The notes below the pieces were generated by a model. It saw only the letters and a program-made list of their open reading frames with translations, ran no database searches and was not told where the DNA came from. A stretch of DNA of 64,000 nucleotides from positions 17,413 through 81,412 of the forward strand of contig JWIT01000020.1 in assembly GCA_000949895.1 (NCBI GenBank), given 5' to 3'. Position numbers and translations under genes: made by a program. Every line of letters starts with the position of its first letter. Positions within the stretch are counted from its first letter, which is position 1. Of the stretch, positions 33,561 through 42,501 are shown in pieces. The DNA is from Agrobacterium arsenijevicii. GTDB taxonomy: Bacteria > Pseudomonadota > Alphaproteobacteria > Rhizobiales > Rhizobiaceae.

Positions 33561-35315
33561 ATGCGTGGTGCGGACATTCTGGTAGAAATGTTGATTGGTT
33601 ATGGCGTTGAGGTCATCTTCGGTGTGCCTGGCGATACCAACGTCCCTTTTTATGAAGCCCTTCAGCAACGGGAAGACGAGATCCGTCATGTGATGGCACG
33701 CGACGAGCGCTCGGCAGGTTACATGGCCGACGCCTATGGTCGTTTCACTAGCAAGCCGGGGGTATTCGAATGCCCGTCAGGTGCCGGCGCAATGTACTCC
33801 CTGCCGCCGGTGGCGGAATCCAACTCCTCCTCCGTACCCGTCATCCTGCTGACGATCGACATCCCGCTACCGGGTGAAGGTCGTGGCGTACTCACCGAAC
33901 TTGATTGTGCCCGCCTGTTTGATCCGATCACCAAGATGTCGGTACAGGTCAAATCGGCGGAAAAGCTGCCGGAAATCATTCGTCGTGCCTTCCGCGTGGC
34001 CTGTTCCGGAAAGCCCGGTGCGGTGCATTTGCAGATCCCGGAAGACATGTTGCTGGCGGAAGTCGACCCCGCCCGGATCTCCCTTCATGTCGAGGCGGAG
34101 TGCAAGACGTTTCCCGCCTATCCGACGCTGCCCTCTCCTGAAAAACTCGATACGCTGATCTCACTTCTGACCAGCAGCAAAAAGCCGCTCATCGTCTCCG
34201 GCGGCGGTGTCAACCGGTCTTGTGCAGGCTCCGACGTTACCGAACTGGCGGAGAAGCTGAACATCCCGGTTTGCACGACAATGACCGGCCAGGGCACCAT
34301 GCCTGATGACCATCGTCTGGCGGTCGGCGTCATCGGCGATAACGGGTTTCATCCCCATGCAAACTGGGCACTGGAACATGCGGATTTCGTGTTGTTCGTC
34401 GGCTCCAAGATGGGATCGGTGGTAACGATCGGCTGGACCTTCCCCAAGATTACCCTGAACAAGCGCGTCGCCCAGATCGATATCGATCCGGAGATCATGG
34501 CAAACAACTATGAAAACGTACTCTCGGTACAGGGAGATGCAAAGCTGGTCCTCCAGCGGCTGATCGATCTCGTGCCGGCCGAAAACGACGCGACCAGAAC
34601 GCAGAGCTGGGTCGATGAACTGAACGCATTGCGCGCCAACTTCTGGGAAAATGCGGAGGCGTTACTTGGCTCCGAGGCATCTCCGCTTCGACCGGAACGC
34701 GCCGTGCGCTGCTTCAACGAAGCACTGGAGGCCTATGGTAAGCCGGCTCACATCTATTCGGATGCGGGAACGCCCACCCCGCACATGACGCGTTTCCTGA
34801 AACTCAGGGATCGCCGAACCCGTTTTGCCATCCCCCGCGCCTTTGGCGGGCTTGGCTCCGCACTGCCCGCCACCGTCGGTGCGTGGTTCGCGAACAAGGA
34901 ACACCGGCCGATCGGCATGTTCGGCGACGGCTCGTTCGGAATGACGGTCGGAGAACTCGAAACACTCGTCCGTCTGCAGGTTCCGGCGATCCTGCTGCTG
35001 TTCAACAACGGCACCTTCGGGTGGATCAAAGGCCTTCACCGGCTGAAGGGACACAACCAGTGCTTCGGTGTGGATTTCATGCCCCCACGCGGTCAGGCGA
35101 TTGCAGAAGCTTTCGATCTCAAGGCGTGGACAGCGACGAATTCAGTGGAGCTCGACACGGCGCTTGAAGCAGCCTTCGCTTACAGGGACGGCCCCTGCCT
35201 CATCGATATTCATATAGAGTCGATCGCGGACCGGGTGCCGCCGGTATATTCCTGGCTTACCAAACGCGGGAAAAATCCACTCAGCACTCAAGTTGAAGAC
35301 GTCAGATATTTCTGA
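33561..35315 (+). CDS. Thiamine-diphosphate-dependent enzyme (acetolactate synthase-like)
   Basis: A 584-residue three-domain ThDP enzyme. The N-terminal domain carries the catalytic glutamate E49 (ARDERSAGYMADAYGR). The central domain contains LIVSGGGVNRSCAG. The C-terminal domain has the ThDP/Mg motif starting GDGSFGMTVGEL at residue 455 and ending LLFNNGTFG. Family members condense or decarboxylate 2-oxo acids; this one is close to the acetolactate synthase / benzoylformate decarboxylase group but not to a biosynthetic IlvB, since no small-subunit gene is nearby. It is the last gene of the racemase-dehydrogenase operon and may act on the 2-oxo acid made by the DadA-like enzyme. Confidence 0.87.
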   Translation: MRGADILVEMLIGYGVEVIFGVPGDTNVPFYEALQQREDEIRHVMARDERSAGYMADAYGRFTSKPGVFECPSGAGAMYSLPPVAESNSSSVPVILLTIDIPLPGEGRGVLTELDCARLFDPITKMSVQVKSAEKLPEIIRRAFRVACSGKPGAVHLQIPEDMLLAEVDPARISLHVEAECKTFPAYPTLPSPEKLDTLISLLTSSKKPLIVSGGGVNRSCAGSDVTELAEKLNIPVCTTMTGQGTMPDDHRLAVGVIGDNGFHPHANWALEHADFVLFVGSKMGSVVTIGWTFPKITLNKRVAQIDIDPEIMANNYENVLSVQGDAKLVLQRLIDLVPAENDATRTQSWVDELNALRANFWENAEALLGSEASPLRPERAVRCFNEALEAYGKPAHIYSDAGTPTPHMTRFLKLRDRRTRFAIPRAFGGLGSALPATVGAWFANKEHRPIGMFGDGSFGMTVGELETLVRLQVPAILLLFNNGTFGWIKGLHRLKGHNQCFGVDFMPPRGQAIAEAFDLKAWTATNSVELDTALEAAFAYRDGPCLIDIHIESIADRVPPVYSWLTKRGKNPLSTQVEDVRYF

Positions 35316-35407
35316 ACCCCGTTTCGAACGGGCACTTGCCCCGCGCAAGCGCCCGGTTATCCAGCAACCTAGCCCGAGCAGCGTAAAGCTCTATAACGAA
35401 ATAGAAA

Positions 35408-36088
35408 TCAGCCGGAAACGGCAACTGTTTCCGGCATGTCCTGTTGCGGCCATCGCTGCAGTGCTTCCCGTCCGGCGTCGGTCAAGCCATAAACTCCTCT
35501 ATCGAGACGTTCAAACCAGCCATAGACATTCGCAAGCAAAATCTTCCCGGCATCCGGTACGCTGGATCTGACTTGACGCACGCGCATCGGCCCTGATGCC
35601 AGCGCCAAAGCGCAACCGAGCGCCTGCTGGCGGTACGCGGTCATGATCGGCGCACGTGTGCTCCCGCCTACTGCCGGATCGCCGCGTCGCCTCTGGTGCT
35701 CACGCGTAAGCCGCGAACGCCGTTTCGGATTGGTTCGCGGCATCGGTGATACGGAACTGATGATAACACTGACGTCGCCGGCATCGGAAATACCGAGCAT
35801 GCCGATGCCGAGCCTGCGGCAAAGATCGCGGTAGCGTTTGTCAGCCTCGCGGCCCCTGCCCTTGGCTGAAACTCGAGCCGCGATCCAAACCTCATCCGCA
35901 ATAGCTGCGCGATCAACCGCCTGCAAAATGAGTTCCAGATTGAAGCTCAGTTTTAGCTCGCAGATTACGACCACAGGCGGATCGTTATCGCTCAAGCCAA
36001 CGAGGTCGCAACCTCCGACTTCGCCTTTGACAACGTAACCCGCCTTCTCAAGAAAGCCTTTGACGGGCAGATAAAGCGAAGTTTCCAT
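35408..36088 (-). CDS. DUF2161 protein, PD-(D/E)XK nuclease-like with C-terminal winged helix
   Basis: A 226-residue protein starting METSLYLPVKGFLEKAGYVV. The N-terminal half has the nuclease-fold pattern GGCDLVGLS (D28) followed by VVVICELKLSFN (E44 and K46), preceded by E23 in KGEV. That is the PD-(D/E)XK metal site of DUF2161 proteins. The C-terminal 75 residues (RQQALGCALALASGPMRVRQ, VYGWFERLDRGVYGLTDAG) look like a winged helix. The middle is Arg-rich and probably flexible. Function is unknown. It converges on the ThDP-enzyme operon and is transcribed alone. Confidence 0.85.
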   Translation of the reverse strand: METSLYLPVKGFLEKAGYVVKGEVGGCDLVGLSDNDPPVVVICELKLSFNLELILQAVDRAAIADEVWIAARVSAKGRGREADKRYRDLCRRLGIGMLGISDAGDVSVIISSVSPMPRTNPKRRSRLTREHQRRRGDPAVGGSTRAPIMTAYRQQALGCALALASGPMRVRQVRSSVPDAGKILLANVYGWFERLDRGVYGLTDAGREALQRWPQQDMPETVAVSG

Positions 36089-36378
36089 GTGCCCGCAGGT
36101 TCAAGTGAGAATTAGGCCACCTGAATACATCGATCCGCCTGCGCAGGGCAACCACTATAGCCGTTCATCCGACTGCAAGTTATTGTCTGTGGAGGCATTC
36201 GCCATACATCCCTACCGCAATCGATTAGCACTTCACCGAGGCACTGAGATGATTGCCCTTGAACGGAGTCAGCTGGAGAAACCGATATCAAACCGCTGAA
36301 TTACATTGATAATTTCTCTCCTCATGATGCTAATGTTCTTTACCCGTAACAATGCCGACGACGCTTAGGCCAAGAAGC
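36089..36378. other. Intergenic region, nothing recognised
   Basis: The 290 bases upstream of the DUF2161 gene and downstream of the aldehyde dehydrogenase remnant contain no supported gene, repeat or RNA. The part nearest 36100 should hold the DUF2161 promoter. Confidence 0.45.
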
Positions 36379-36534
36379 TTAGCGAGGCAGGTTCCAGCGC
36401 CCTTGGAGAAAGGCACCTTTGGCGTGGCTCATGGCGCGAAACCCTTCGCTTCCGTGATAGCCCCATGCCGCGCGGCCGATCTCGCTCGGGATCGCGATGA
36501 CGAAGGTCGTCATGGGCATCGACCGGGGGTTCAC
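36379..36534 (-). pseudogene. C-terminal remnant of an aldehyde dehydrogenase
   Basis: A 51-codon frame overlapping the benE stop by a few bases ends with AAWGYHGSEGFRAMSHAKGAFLQGRWNLPR. The GYHG.EGF..SHAKG..QGRW pattern matches the C-terminus of coniferyl-type aldehyde dehydrogenases, where GAYHG..GF..FSHAK follows the PFGG loop. The PFGG and catalytic Cys/Glu regions are absent. It is the tail end of a gene whose body has been lost and replaced by benE sequence. The assignment is from motif recall only. Confidence 0.5.
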
Positions 36535-37757
36535 TTTACAGCTCCCTCGCCCATGGAAAGATCGGCGCGCTCGCGGTGCGGCAGGCGAAGGTTGAGGACA
36601 AGATAGGCGACGAGGCCGATCAGCAGCCCCCAGAACGCTCCGCCGATACCGAGCAACTTGATGTTGGCGGCAGACGCAAGGAAAGTTATCAGTGCAGCCT
36701 CGCGAGAGGTTGGGTCGGCCATCGCCCCTGCAAGGCTGCCACCGATGGTGCCAAGGAGCGCCAGACCAGCGAGCGTGGTGATGAAGGTCGCCGGAAACGC
36801 CATAAAAACAGCGGCGAGTGTCACACCGAACACGCCGACCAGCACGTAGAAGCAGCCCGCTGCAATGCCGGCGATCCAGCGTTTGGAAGGGTCTTCATGT
36901 GCGTCTTTGCCGGTGGCGATTGCCGCGGTGATGGCGGCGATGTTGAAGGCATGCGAGCCGAATGGAGCCATGATGAGTGAGCCGAGGCCGGTTACGGTCA
37001 CGATGGGATTGGCGCTTGTCTTGAAGCCGTCGTTCCGCAGGACCAGCATCCCCGGCATGTATTGGCCGGTCAGCGTGATGAGGAATAAAGGCAGTGCGAC
37101 GCTCAGCAGTGCGTTGAGGGAGAATTCCGGCATCGTGAAGACCGGCGCGGCGAAGCGTAGCTGGAGGCCTGACAGATCGACACGACCTTGCATCAGCAGA
37201 AAAGCAAGCCCGAGAACCAGAATGCCAACCACGGCGTAACGCGCGGAGAAGCGCTTCAACGCGACATAGGCGACGATCAATAAGCTGACCAGCAGCGGAT
37301 CAACGCTTGCGCCGCCAAAAGCCCCGATGCCGAATTGAAGGAGAATGCCGGCCAGTAAACCCGAGGCGATACTCGGTGGGATCAGACGGATGACCTTCTC
37401 GAAATAGCCGGACACACCGAGCGCAACGAAGGCTGCCGCCGAGATCATGTAGGCGCCGACCGCCTCCGCATAGGGCGTCGTCGCAAGTGCCGTGACGAGA
37501 AACGCCGCTGCCGGCGTCGACCATGCCGTGATGATCGGCTCGCGATAACGCCAGCTCAGGATTAGTCCCGTCAGACCTACGCCGATCGAAACCGACCAGA
37601 CCCAGGATGCGGTGAGGTCAGGACTGAGGCCCGCGACCTTCGCCGCCTGAAAGACCAGAATGAAGGTGCCGCCATAGTTGACGATGACGGAGATAAGACC
37701 CGCCACAATCGGGTGTGTCAGATCGTGCAGGCGAACGGAAGCTGAGCTGGATGGCAT
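36531..37757 (-). CDS. benE: BenE-family benzoate/H+ symporter
   Basis: A 408-residue inner-membrane transporter with about twelve hydrophobic helices. Family landmarks: DLTHPIVAGLISVIVNYGGT at the N-terminus, AWSTPAAAFLVTALA, SGLLAGILLQFGIGAFG and MAPFGSHAFNIAAITAAIATG. The start is MPSSSASVRLHD at 37757; the open frame upstream crosses the divergent regulator's promoter. BenE proteins import benzoate or related aromatics. The divergent MocR-type gene is the probable regulator. No benzoate-degradation genes lie beside it. Confidence 0.9.
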   Translation of the reverse strand: MPSSSASVRLHDLTHPIVAGLISVIVNYGGTFILVFQAAKVAGLSPDLTASWVWSVSIGVGLTGLILSWRYREPIITAWSTPAAAFLVTALATTPYAEAVGAYMISAAAFVALGVSGYFEKVIRLIPPSIASGLLAGILLQFGIGAFGGASVDPLLVSLLIVAYVALKRFSARYAVVGILVLGLAFLLMQGRVDLSGLQLRFAAPVFTMPEFSLNALLSVALPLFLITLTGQYMPGMLVLRNDGFKTSANPIVTVTGLGSLIMAPFGSHAFNIAAITAAIATGKDAHEDPSKRWIAGIAAGCFYVLVGVFGVTLAAVFMAFPATFITTLAGLALLGTIGGSLAGAMADPTSREAALITFLASAANIKLLGIGGAFWGLLIGLVAYLVLNLRLPHRERADLSMGEGAVK

Positions 37758-37869
37758 GGTCGAGACCGGACTCCTGAGGGTTGGGCCGCAAGGGCAACGA
37801 GTTGGCTTGACAACTAGTCGGTAAATGGCCTGATGTACCCGTCCATTTTCCTCAAAGGATCCAGACCAT

Positions 37870-39360
37870 TTGTTCAAACATTCCCAACTGGAATCCGTAA
37901 AGGCGTGGATCGCCCATCCCGCACATGCGGCAATGCCGCTTCATGCCCGGATTCAAAGGGGCATCCGGCAGCTGATTGTCGATGGCGCGCTTGGACCGGG
38001 TAAGCCTCTGCCCGCCTCACGCGCACTCGCCAAGTCGCTGGGCGTGTCGCGCGACACGATCGAAACGGCCTATACCCAGCTTCATGCCGAAGGTTTCATC
38101 GACCGGCGCGTTGGAAGCGGCAGCTTCGTAGCGGAAATGACGGAGTTCACGCCCCGTCGCCGTCTTTCCCGGCGGGACGCACTCTTGCGCAACCAGGCTC
38201 CCAATCTCAGCAAGCGGGGAGCGGCCATGTTCCAGAGCGGTGGCGTGCGCGAAATGCTGTCTCCGCGGCCTTTTGCCCATGGTGTGCCGGAAACCCGAAC
38301 CTTTCCGCTGCAACTATGGGAGCGCCTGGAACGGCAGGTTCGCAAGGCGGCAGGAGTGCAGACCCTGCTTCATGGTGATCCGCAGGGGACCGAGCCGCTT
38401 CGCCGCGCCATTGCCGACTATGTGAACCTTGAACGCGGTGCGCGTGCCACCGCTGACCGGGTACTGGTGCTGACCAGTTCGCAGCAGGCCGTGTCGCTAT
38501 GTGGGAACATGCTGCTTGATCCCGGCGATCGGATATTTATCGAAGATCCCGCCTATTACGGCGCGCGCAAGGCGTTTGACGCTGCGGGGCTCGAATGCGT
38601 GCCGGTTCGTGTCGACCCGCAGGGTATCGTCATCGATCAGATCATTGACGAACCGCGCGGAGCCAAGGCGGTTTTCCTGACGCCTTCCCACCAGTTCCCG
38701 ACGGGAGCTACGCTGACGCTGGACCGCCGCCTGGCCCTGATCGAATGGGCCGCCCGGCATCAGGCGTGGATCATCGAGGACGATTACGACAGCGAGTTCC
38801 ACTACGCCGGCAAGCCGACAGCCTGCGTGCAAGGTCTGGATCCGCATGACCGCACCATCTACATCGGCACCTTCACCAAATCACTCTTTCCCGGTTTGCG
38901 GATTGGTTATGTCGTGCTGCCGCCGCAACTCGTAAAACCCATGACCGTTGCCCGCACGTTGATGGACGGTCATACGGCTCCCATGGCGCAACTGACGCTG
39001 GCCCGGTTTATCGAGGGTGGGCATTTCGGTGCGCATGTTCGCACCATGCGCGGTATCTATGCCGGGCGGCTTGATGTGCTGGCTGGCCTCGTCAGAAAAC
39101 ACTTGTCGGACTTCGTGGAACCGCGCGTTCCCATTGGTGGGCTGCAAATGCCCTGCATATTAACCTGCAATCTCCCGGAGCACACCGTCATCGATGCGGC
39201 ACGACGTGTCGGGATCGAGCTTCTTGGCTTGTCGGCGTTGCACGCAGCTGGTGAGGGTAAAGCCGGATTTCTGATGGGCTTTGCCGCCTATACGCCTCTC
39301 GAAATCGAGGTGGCCGTCAGGAAACTGGCGAATGTGCTGCAGACGATGAAGCGTGAATAA
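37870..39360 (+). CDS. MocR/PdxR-like GntR regulator with aminotransferase domain
   Basis: A 496-residue protein with an N-terminal GntR winged helix (LHARIQRGIRQLIVDGALGP, SRALAKSLGVSRDTIETAYT) fused to a fold-type-I aminotransferase domain. The PLP lysine is K337 (YIGTFTKSLFPGLRIGY). Further PLP motifs are VLVLTSSQQAVSLCGNML and DDYDSEFHYAGKP. The family regulates PLP synthesis, GABA use or transporters. The start is TTG at 37870, with AGGA upstream; later starts would cut into the winged helix. It is divergent from benE with 112 bases between starts. Confidence 0.9.
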   Translation: MFKHSQLESVKAWIAHPAHAAMPLHARIQRGIRQLIVDGALGPGKPLPASRALAKSLGVSRDTIETAYTQLHAEGFIDRRVGSGSFVAEMTEFTPRRRLSRRDALLRNQAPNLSKRGAAMFQSGGVREMLSPRPFAHGVPETRTFPLQLWERLERQVRKAAGVQTLLHGDPQGTEPLRRAIADYVNLERGARATADRVLVLTSSQQAVSLCGNMLLDPGDRIFIEDPAYYGARKAFDAAGLECVPVRVDPQGIVIDQIIDEPRGAKAVFLTPSHQFPTGATLTLDRRLALIEWAARHQAWIIEDDYDSEFHYAGKPTACVQGLDPHDRTIYIGTFTKSLFPGLRIGYVVLPPQLVKPMTVARTLMDGHTAPMAQLTLARFIEGGHFGAHVRTMRGIYAGRLDVLAGLVRKHLSDFVEPRVPIGGLQMPCILTCNLPEHTVIDAARRVGIELLGLSALHAAGEGKAGFLMGFAAYTPLEIEVAVRKLANVLQTMKRE

Positions 39361-39443
39361 TCGGGCGGATTGAACATATCATCCGGACACTCTGGAGCAT
39401 ATGAAGAACGTTCTATTCCGACCAGATCAGGCGAGGAAGATAC

Positions 39444-39794
39444 ATGCTGAAAGTCATTGCACAGGATTTCATGCGGCTGGATGCCCTTGAGATTGTCATT
39501 CCCCTTTATCGCGAGCTTGTGGAACTCACACGGCAGGAACCTCTCTGCATCGCTTATGATCTTTTCGTGGACCAGAAAGACCCCGGGCACTTCATCTTTA
39601 TCGAGGAATGGCCGGATCAGGCGGCGTTGGACGCCCATTGCGCATCCGAGCATTTCAGGCGGCTGGTCCCGCTCATCAATGCCCATCAACGGCAGGATGC
39701 CACATTTATCCTGATGGACAGCTTCAAACCTGATGCAAGGCGTCGCATCACTCCTGTTCCGTCCACATTTGGAATAGATGACCGAGTCGGATAA
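39444..39794 (+). CDS. ABM-domain monooxygenase-like protein
   Basis: A 116-residue ferredoxin-like-fold protein with the antibiotic biosynthesis monooxygenase pattern: IPLYRELVELTRQEPLCIAY, DLFVDQKDPGHFIFIEEWPD, QAALDAHCASEHFRRLVPLI. Such small enzymes oxidise quinols or aromatic intermediates without cofactor, or act as stress proteins. ATG at 39444 follows a purine-rich stretch (GGCGAGGAAG). It lies 83 bases after the MocR gene on the same strand and just before the glycoamylase-domain gene. Confidence 0.85.
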   Translation: MLKVIAQDFMRLDALEIVIPLYRELVELTRQEPLCIAYDLFVDQKDPGHFIFIEEWPDQAALDAHCASEHFRRLVPLINAHQRQDATFILMDSFKPDARRRITPVPSTFGIDDRVG

Positions 39795-39844
39795 GGCTTG
39801 GCACAGATTTGCTCCTGATTGCTGCGGATCATCTGAGGTTGGAA

Positions 39845-41098
39845 GTGACAGACGAATTATCTGCTCAACTTGATGGCTTGCATCACAGCACCTTCGACTA
39901 TTTCTGGTCCGGCAGCCATCCTGAGAGCGGGTTACCCCGGGATCGCATGCGGTCCGACGGACTGCCGATCCATGAGGTTACGTCAATCTCGGGAGTAGGG
40001 TTTGGGTTCCTGGCGCTCATCGTCGGCGTTCATCGCGCATGGATAACGCGACAGGAGGCAGTCGCGCGTGCGAACCGCATGCTGCTGTCGCTCGCTGCGG
40101 TGAAACGCTTCCACGGCGCTTTTCCCCACTTCGTTGACGCGTCCAGCGGAAAGACAATTCCCTTTGCGAAATTCGATGATGGCGGTGATCTGGTCGAAAC
40201 CGCGCTTCTGGTTCAGGCGCTGATATGCGTCCGGGAATTCTTTGGCGGGCAGGCCACCGCCGAAATCGACTTGCGCCGCTCCATCGCTGAAATTGTCGAG
40301 GCGGTGGAGTGGAACTGGTTTACCCGCGAAGCGCCCGGGCCGCTTTTCTGGCACTGGAGTCCACGTTACGCCTGGGCAAAAAACCTGCCGATCGTGGGCT
40401 GGAACGAGGCTTTGGTCTGTTATGTGCTCGCGGCAGGTTCAACTGCGCACCCGATAAGCCCGGAATGTTATCATTCCGGGTGGGCACGCCATGGCGGGAT
40501 CAGAAATGGAACGAAATATCTTGGCGTCCGGTTACCCCTTGGCGAGGCCTACGGGGGACCGCTTTTCCTGTCGCACTATTCGTTCTGCACGCTCGATCCC
40601 CACGGTCTGGGTGATGCCTATTGTAGCGACTATCTCGAGCAGGTTCACGCACATTGCCTGATCAATTACCGCTACTGCCGTACGCGTTACAGCGTCGAAG
40701 ACGCATGGGGTCTTTCCGCCTGCGATGGACCGAAGGGCTATGTCGTGAATTCTCCAACTGAAGATCATGGCATCATCGCTACGACGGCGGCTCTCTCAAG
40801 TATTCCTTTCCTGCCATTGCGGTCAGGTCAGGCAGCTTTGCGCTTCCTCAGATGGCGTGACGGCGCGCTCGTCGGCCGCTTCGGGCTGATGGATTCCTTC
40901 CAGCCTTCAACCGGCTGGGTGTCCGGAACACATCTTGCGATCAATCAGGGGCCTGTCGTTGCAATGATGGAAAACTATCGCAGTGGTTTGATCTGGGATT
41001 TGTTCATGAATGCGACGGACGTGAAAAACGGCTTGGCTCGTCTGGGTTTCCGTCAGGAAAAAACCGGGGAAAGAACCGGTCTGCGGGAAGCATTTTAG
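39845..41098 (+). CDS. Glycoamylase-domain protein, possible GH144-type beta-1,2-glucanase
   Basis: About 417 residues from the GTG at 39845, which has GAGG eight bases upstream; a TTG at 39809 would add 12 residues. The C-terminal 250 residues carry the glycoamylase-family pattern: IVGWNEALVCYVLAAGSTAH, GGPLFLSHYSFCTLDPHGL, DAYCSDYLEQVHAHC, EDAWGLSACDGPKGY and AINQGPVVAMMENYRSGLIW. This domain occurs in GH144 endo-beta-1,2-glucanases and in cyclic beta-1,2-glucan synthases of Agrobacterium relatives. No signal peptide is present, so the enzyme would be cytoplasmic. Substrate is an inference. Confidence 0.85.
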   Translation: MTDELSAQLDGLHHSTFDYFWSGSHPESGLPRDRMRSDGLPIHEVTSISGVGFGFLALIVGVHRAWITRQEAVARANRMLLSLAAVKRFHGAFPHFVDASSGKTIPFAKFDDGGDLVETALLVQALICVREFFGGQATAEIDLRRSIAEIVEAVEWNWFTREAPGPLFWHWSPRYAWAKNLPIVGWNEALVCYVLAAGSTAHPISPECYHSGWARHGGIRNGTKYLGVRLPLGEAYGGPLFLSHYSFCTLDPHGLGDAYCSDYLEQVHAHCLINYRYCRTRYSVEDAWGLSACDGPKGYVVNSPTEDHGIIATTAALSSIPFLPLRSGQAALRFLRWRDGALVGRFGLMDSFQPSTGWVSGTHLAINQGPVVAMMENYRSGLIWDLFMNATDVKNGLARLGFRQEKTGERTGLREAF

Positions 41099-41261
41099 AG
41101 ACCGATGGCGACGAAGGATCATCGCGGACGGAGGGCATATGAAGCTGAGCTGCGAATTTCTTCTTCAACCGCGCATGCGACCTTAGAACCCTCCAATCTT
41201 GCTTCATCACGGTTTTGAGATACCGTCATGAACAGAGGTTTTGTAACGGAGGGAAGATCGG

Positions 41262-42071
41262 ATGTGCAATCATTGCGTGATAGAGGGCGTGAGGAAGAAC
41301 ATGCTGTCGCGTCGTATGCTATTCAAAGGTGCAGCCTTGGCGGGAGTGGCCGTGGGCGCGGGAAGCCTGGCGACACCGGTGCTTGCTCAGACAGCCAGCA
41401 AAGTTGTCGATCTCACTCATGTGTACGATTCAACGTTTCCAACATTTGATGGCAAGCCCGGCATAGAGTTTGAATGGGCGGCCGATATCGCCAGGGACGG
41501 ATATCAACTCCATAAATTGACGGTTTTTGAGCACACTGGAACCCATATCGACGCGCCTTTCCATTTCAGCGCCGATGGCGCCAGCGTTGATCAGCTGGAG
41601 CCACAAAAGCTGGTCGCGCCGCTGGTCATCATTGACATCACGGATCGTGCCAAAGAGGATGCCAATTCGACCGTTGCGGCAGCGGATATAGAACGGTGGA
41701 TCAGCACAAATGGTGAGATTCCCGCAGGTGCTGTCGTGGCTTTGCGCTCTGGCTGGGCAACAAAGGTAAAAAGCCCCGCATTCCGTAACGACGACGCTGG
41801 AAAATTCGCCTTTCCCGGTTTCAGCAAGTCGGCAACGGATTTACTGCTCGAGCTCGACACCGTCGCAATCGGCGTCGACACGCTCTCACTGGATCCGGGC
41901 AACTCTGCAGACTTTGCGGTGCATAATTCGTGGCTCCCGGCAGGCCGCTACGGCATTGAAGGTCTGAACAACCTTGAAGCCTTACCGCTCAAGGGAGCGA
42001 CAATCGTCGTCGGCGCACCAGCCCACCGAGGCGGGACAGGTGGCCCGGCTCGTGTTCTGGCACTTGTTTAA
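41262..42071 (+). CDS. Cyclase-family metal-dependent hydrolase with Tat-like leader
   Basis: A 269-residue protein starting MCNHCVIEGVRKNMLSRRML after GGAGGGAAGATC. The SRRMLFKGAALAGVAVGAGS leader suggests Tat export. The cyclase signature HTGTHIDAPFH runs from H91 to H101, matching the kynurenine-formamidase-like metal site. A second family region, TVAIGVDTLSLDPGNSADFA, follows. Relatives hydrolyse N-formyl or cyclic amides; many are unassigned. It stands alone between a glycoamylase gene and a degraded region. Confidence 0.88.
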   Translation: MCNHCVIEGVRKNMLSRRMLFKGAALAGVAVGAGSLATPVLAQTASKVVDLTHVYDSTFPTFDGKPGIEFEWAADIARDGYQLHKLTVFEHTGTHIDAPFHFSADGASVDQLEPQKLVAPLVIIDITDRAKEDANSTVAAADIERWISTNGEIPAGAVVALRSGWATKVKSPAFRNDDAGKFAFPGFSKSATDLLLELDTVAIGVDTLSLDPGNSADFAVHNSWLPAGRYGIEGLNNLEALPLKGATIVVGAPAHRGGTGGPARVLALV

Positions 42072-42258
42072 CGCAACGGGTTCCGTCACGACGATGACCA
42101 CCCTCCGCACGGGAGGGGATAATGCCGGTTCGTCCGCCGCCTTGATACTACGCTCCAGTTCAGGGACGCGGCGCCGGCATCGGAACCGTTGGCGCCGCCG
42201 ACTCCCTGCTGCCCTGACCATTGACCAGCGCGAGGCGCAGCGGGTGTGGTTGAAGAAC

Positions 42259-42501
42259 CTAATCCCTGCGGAAAATTCGGATGCGTTTTGCTACCTTCTT
42301 TTCTTCGATCTCCATCCACTGAGGGCTAGAAGAAGGAGTGGAGCCGTTCAGCAGTGTATCGATATCGAGTCCACGGCGCAGCAATCCGCTTCTTATTTTG
42401 ACAGGTAGGAGTCTGGCCAGAAATCGCAATGGCGCGGCGGGGAGTTGCAGCACTTCGACGCGGTTTCCATCGACATATTTTTCGATGATTATGGTGCTCA
42501 T
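42259..42501 (-). CDS. Hypothetical protein (80 residues)
   Basis: A small basic protein starting MSTIIIEKYVDGNRVEVLQL and ending KKVAKRIRIFRRD. The middle (LRFLARLLPVKIRSGLLRRG) could form an amphipathic helix. The pattern of an IIEKYVDGNRV start and a charged, KRIRI-type end resembles short rhizobial proteins of unknown function. The ribosome binding site is weak. An open extension upstream is low-complexity, so the shorter form is preferred. Confidence 0.5.
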   Translation of the reverse strand: MSTIIIEKYVDGNRVEVLQLPAAPLRFLARLLPVKIRSGLLRRGLDIDTLLNGSTPSSSPQWMEIEEKKVAKRIRIFRRD

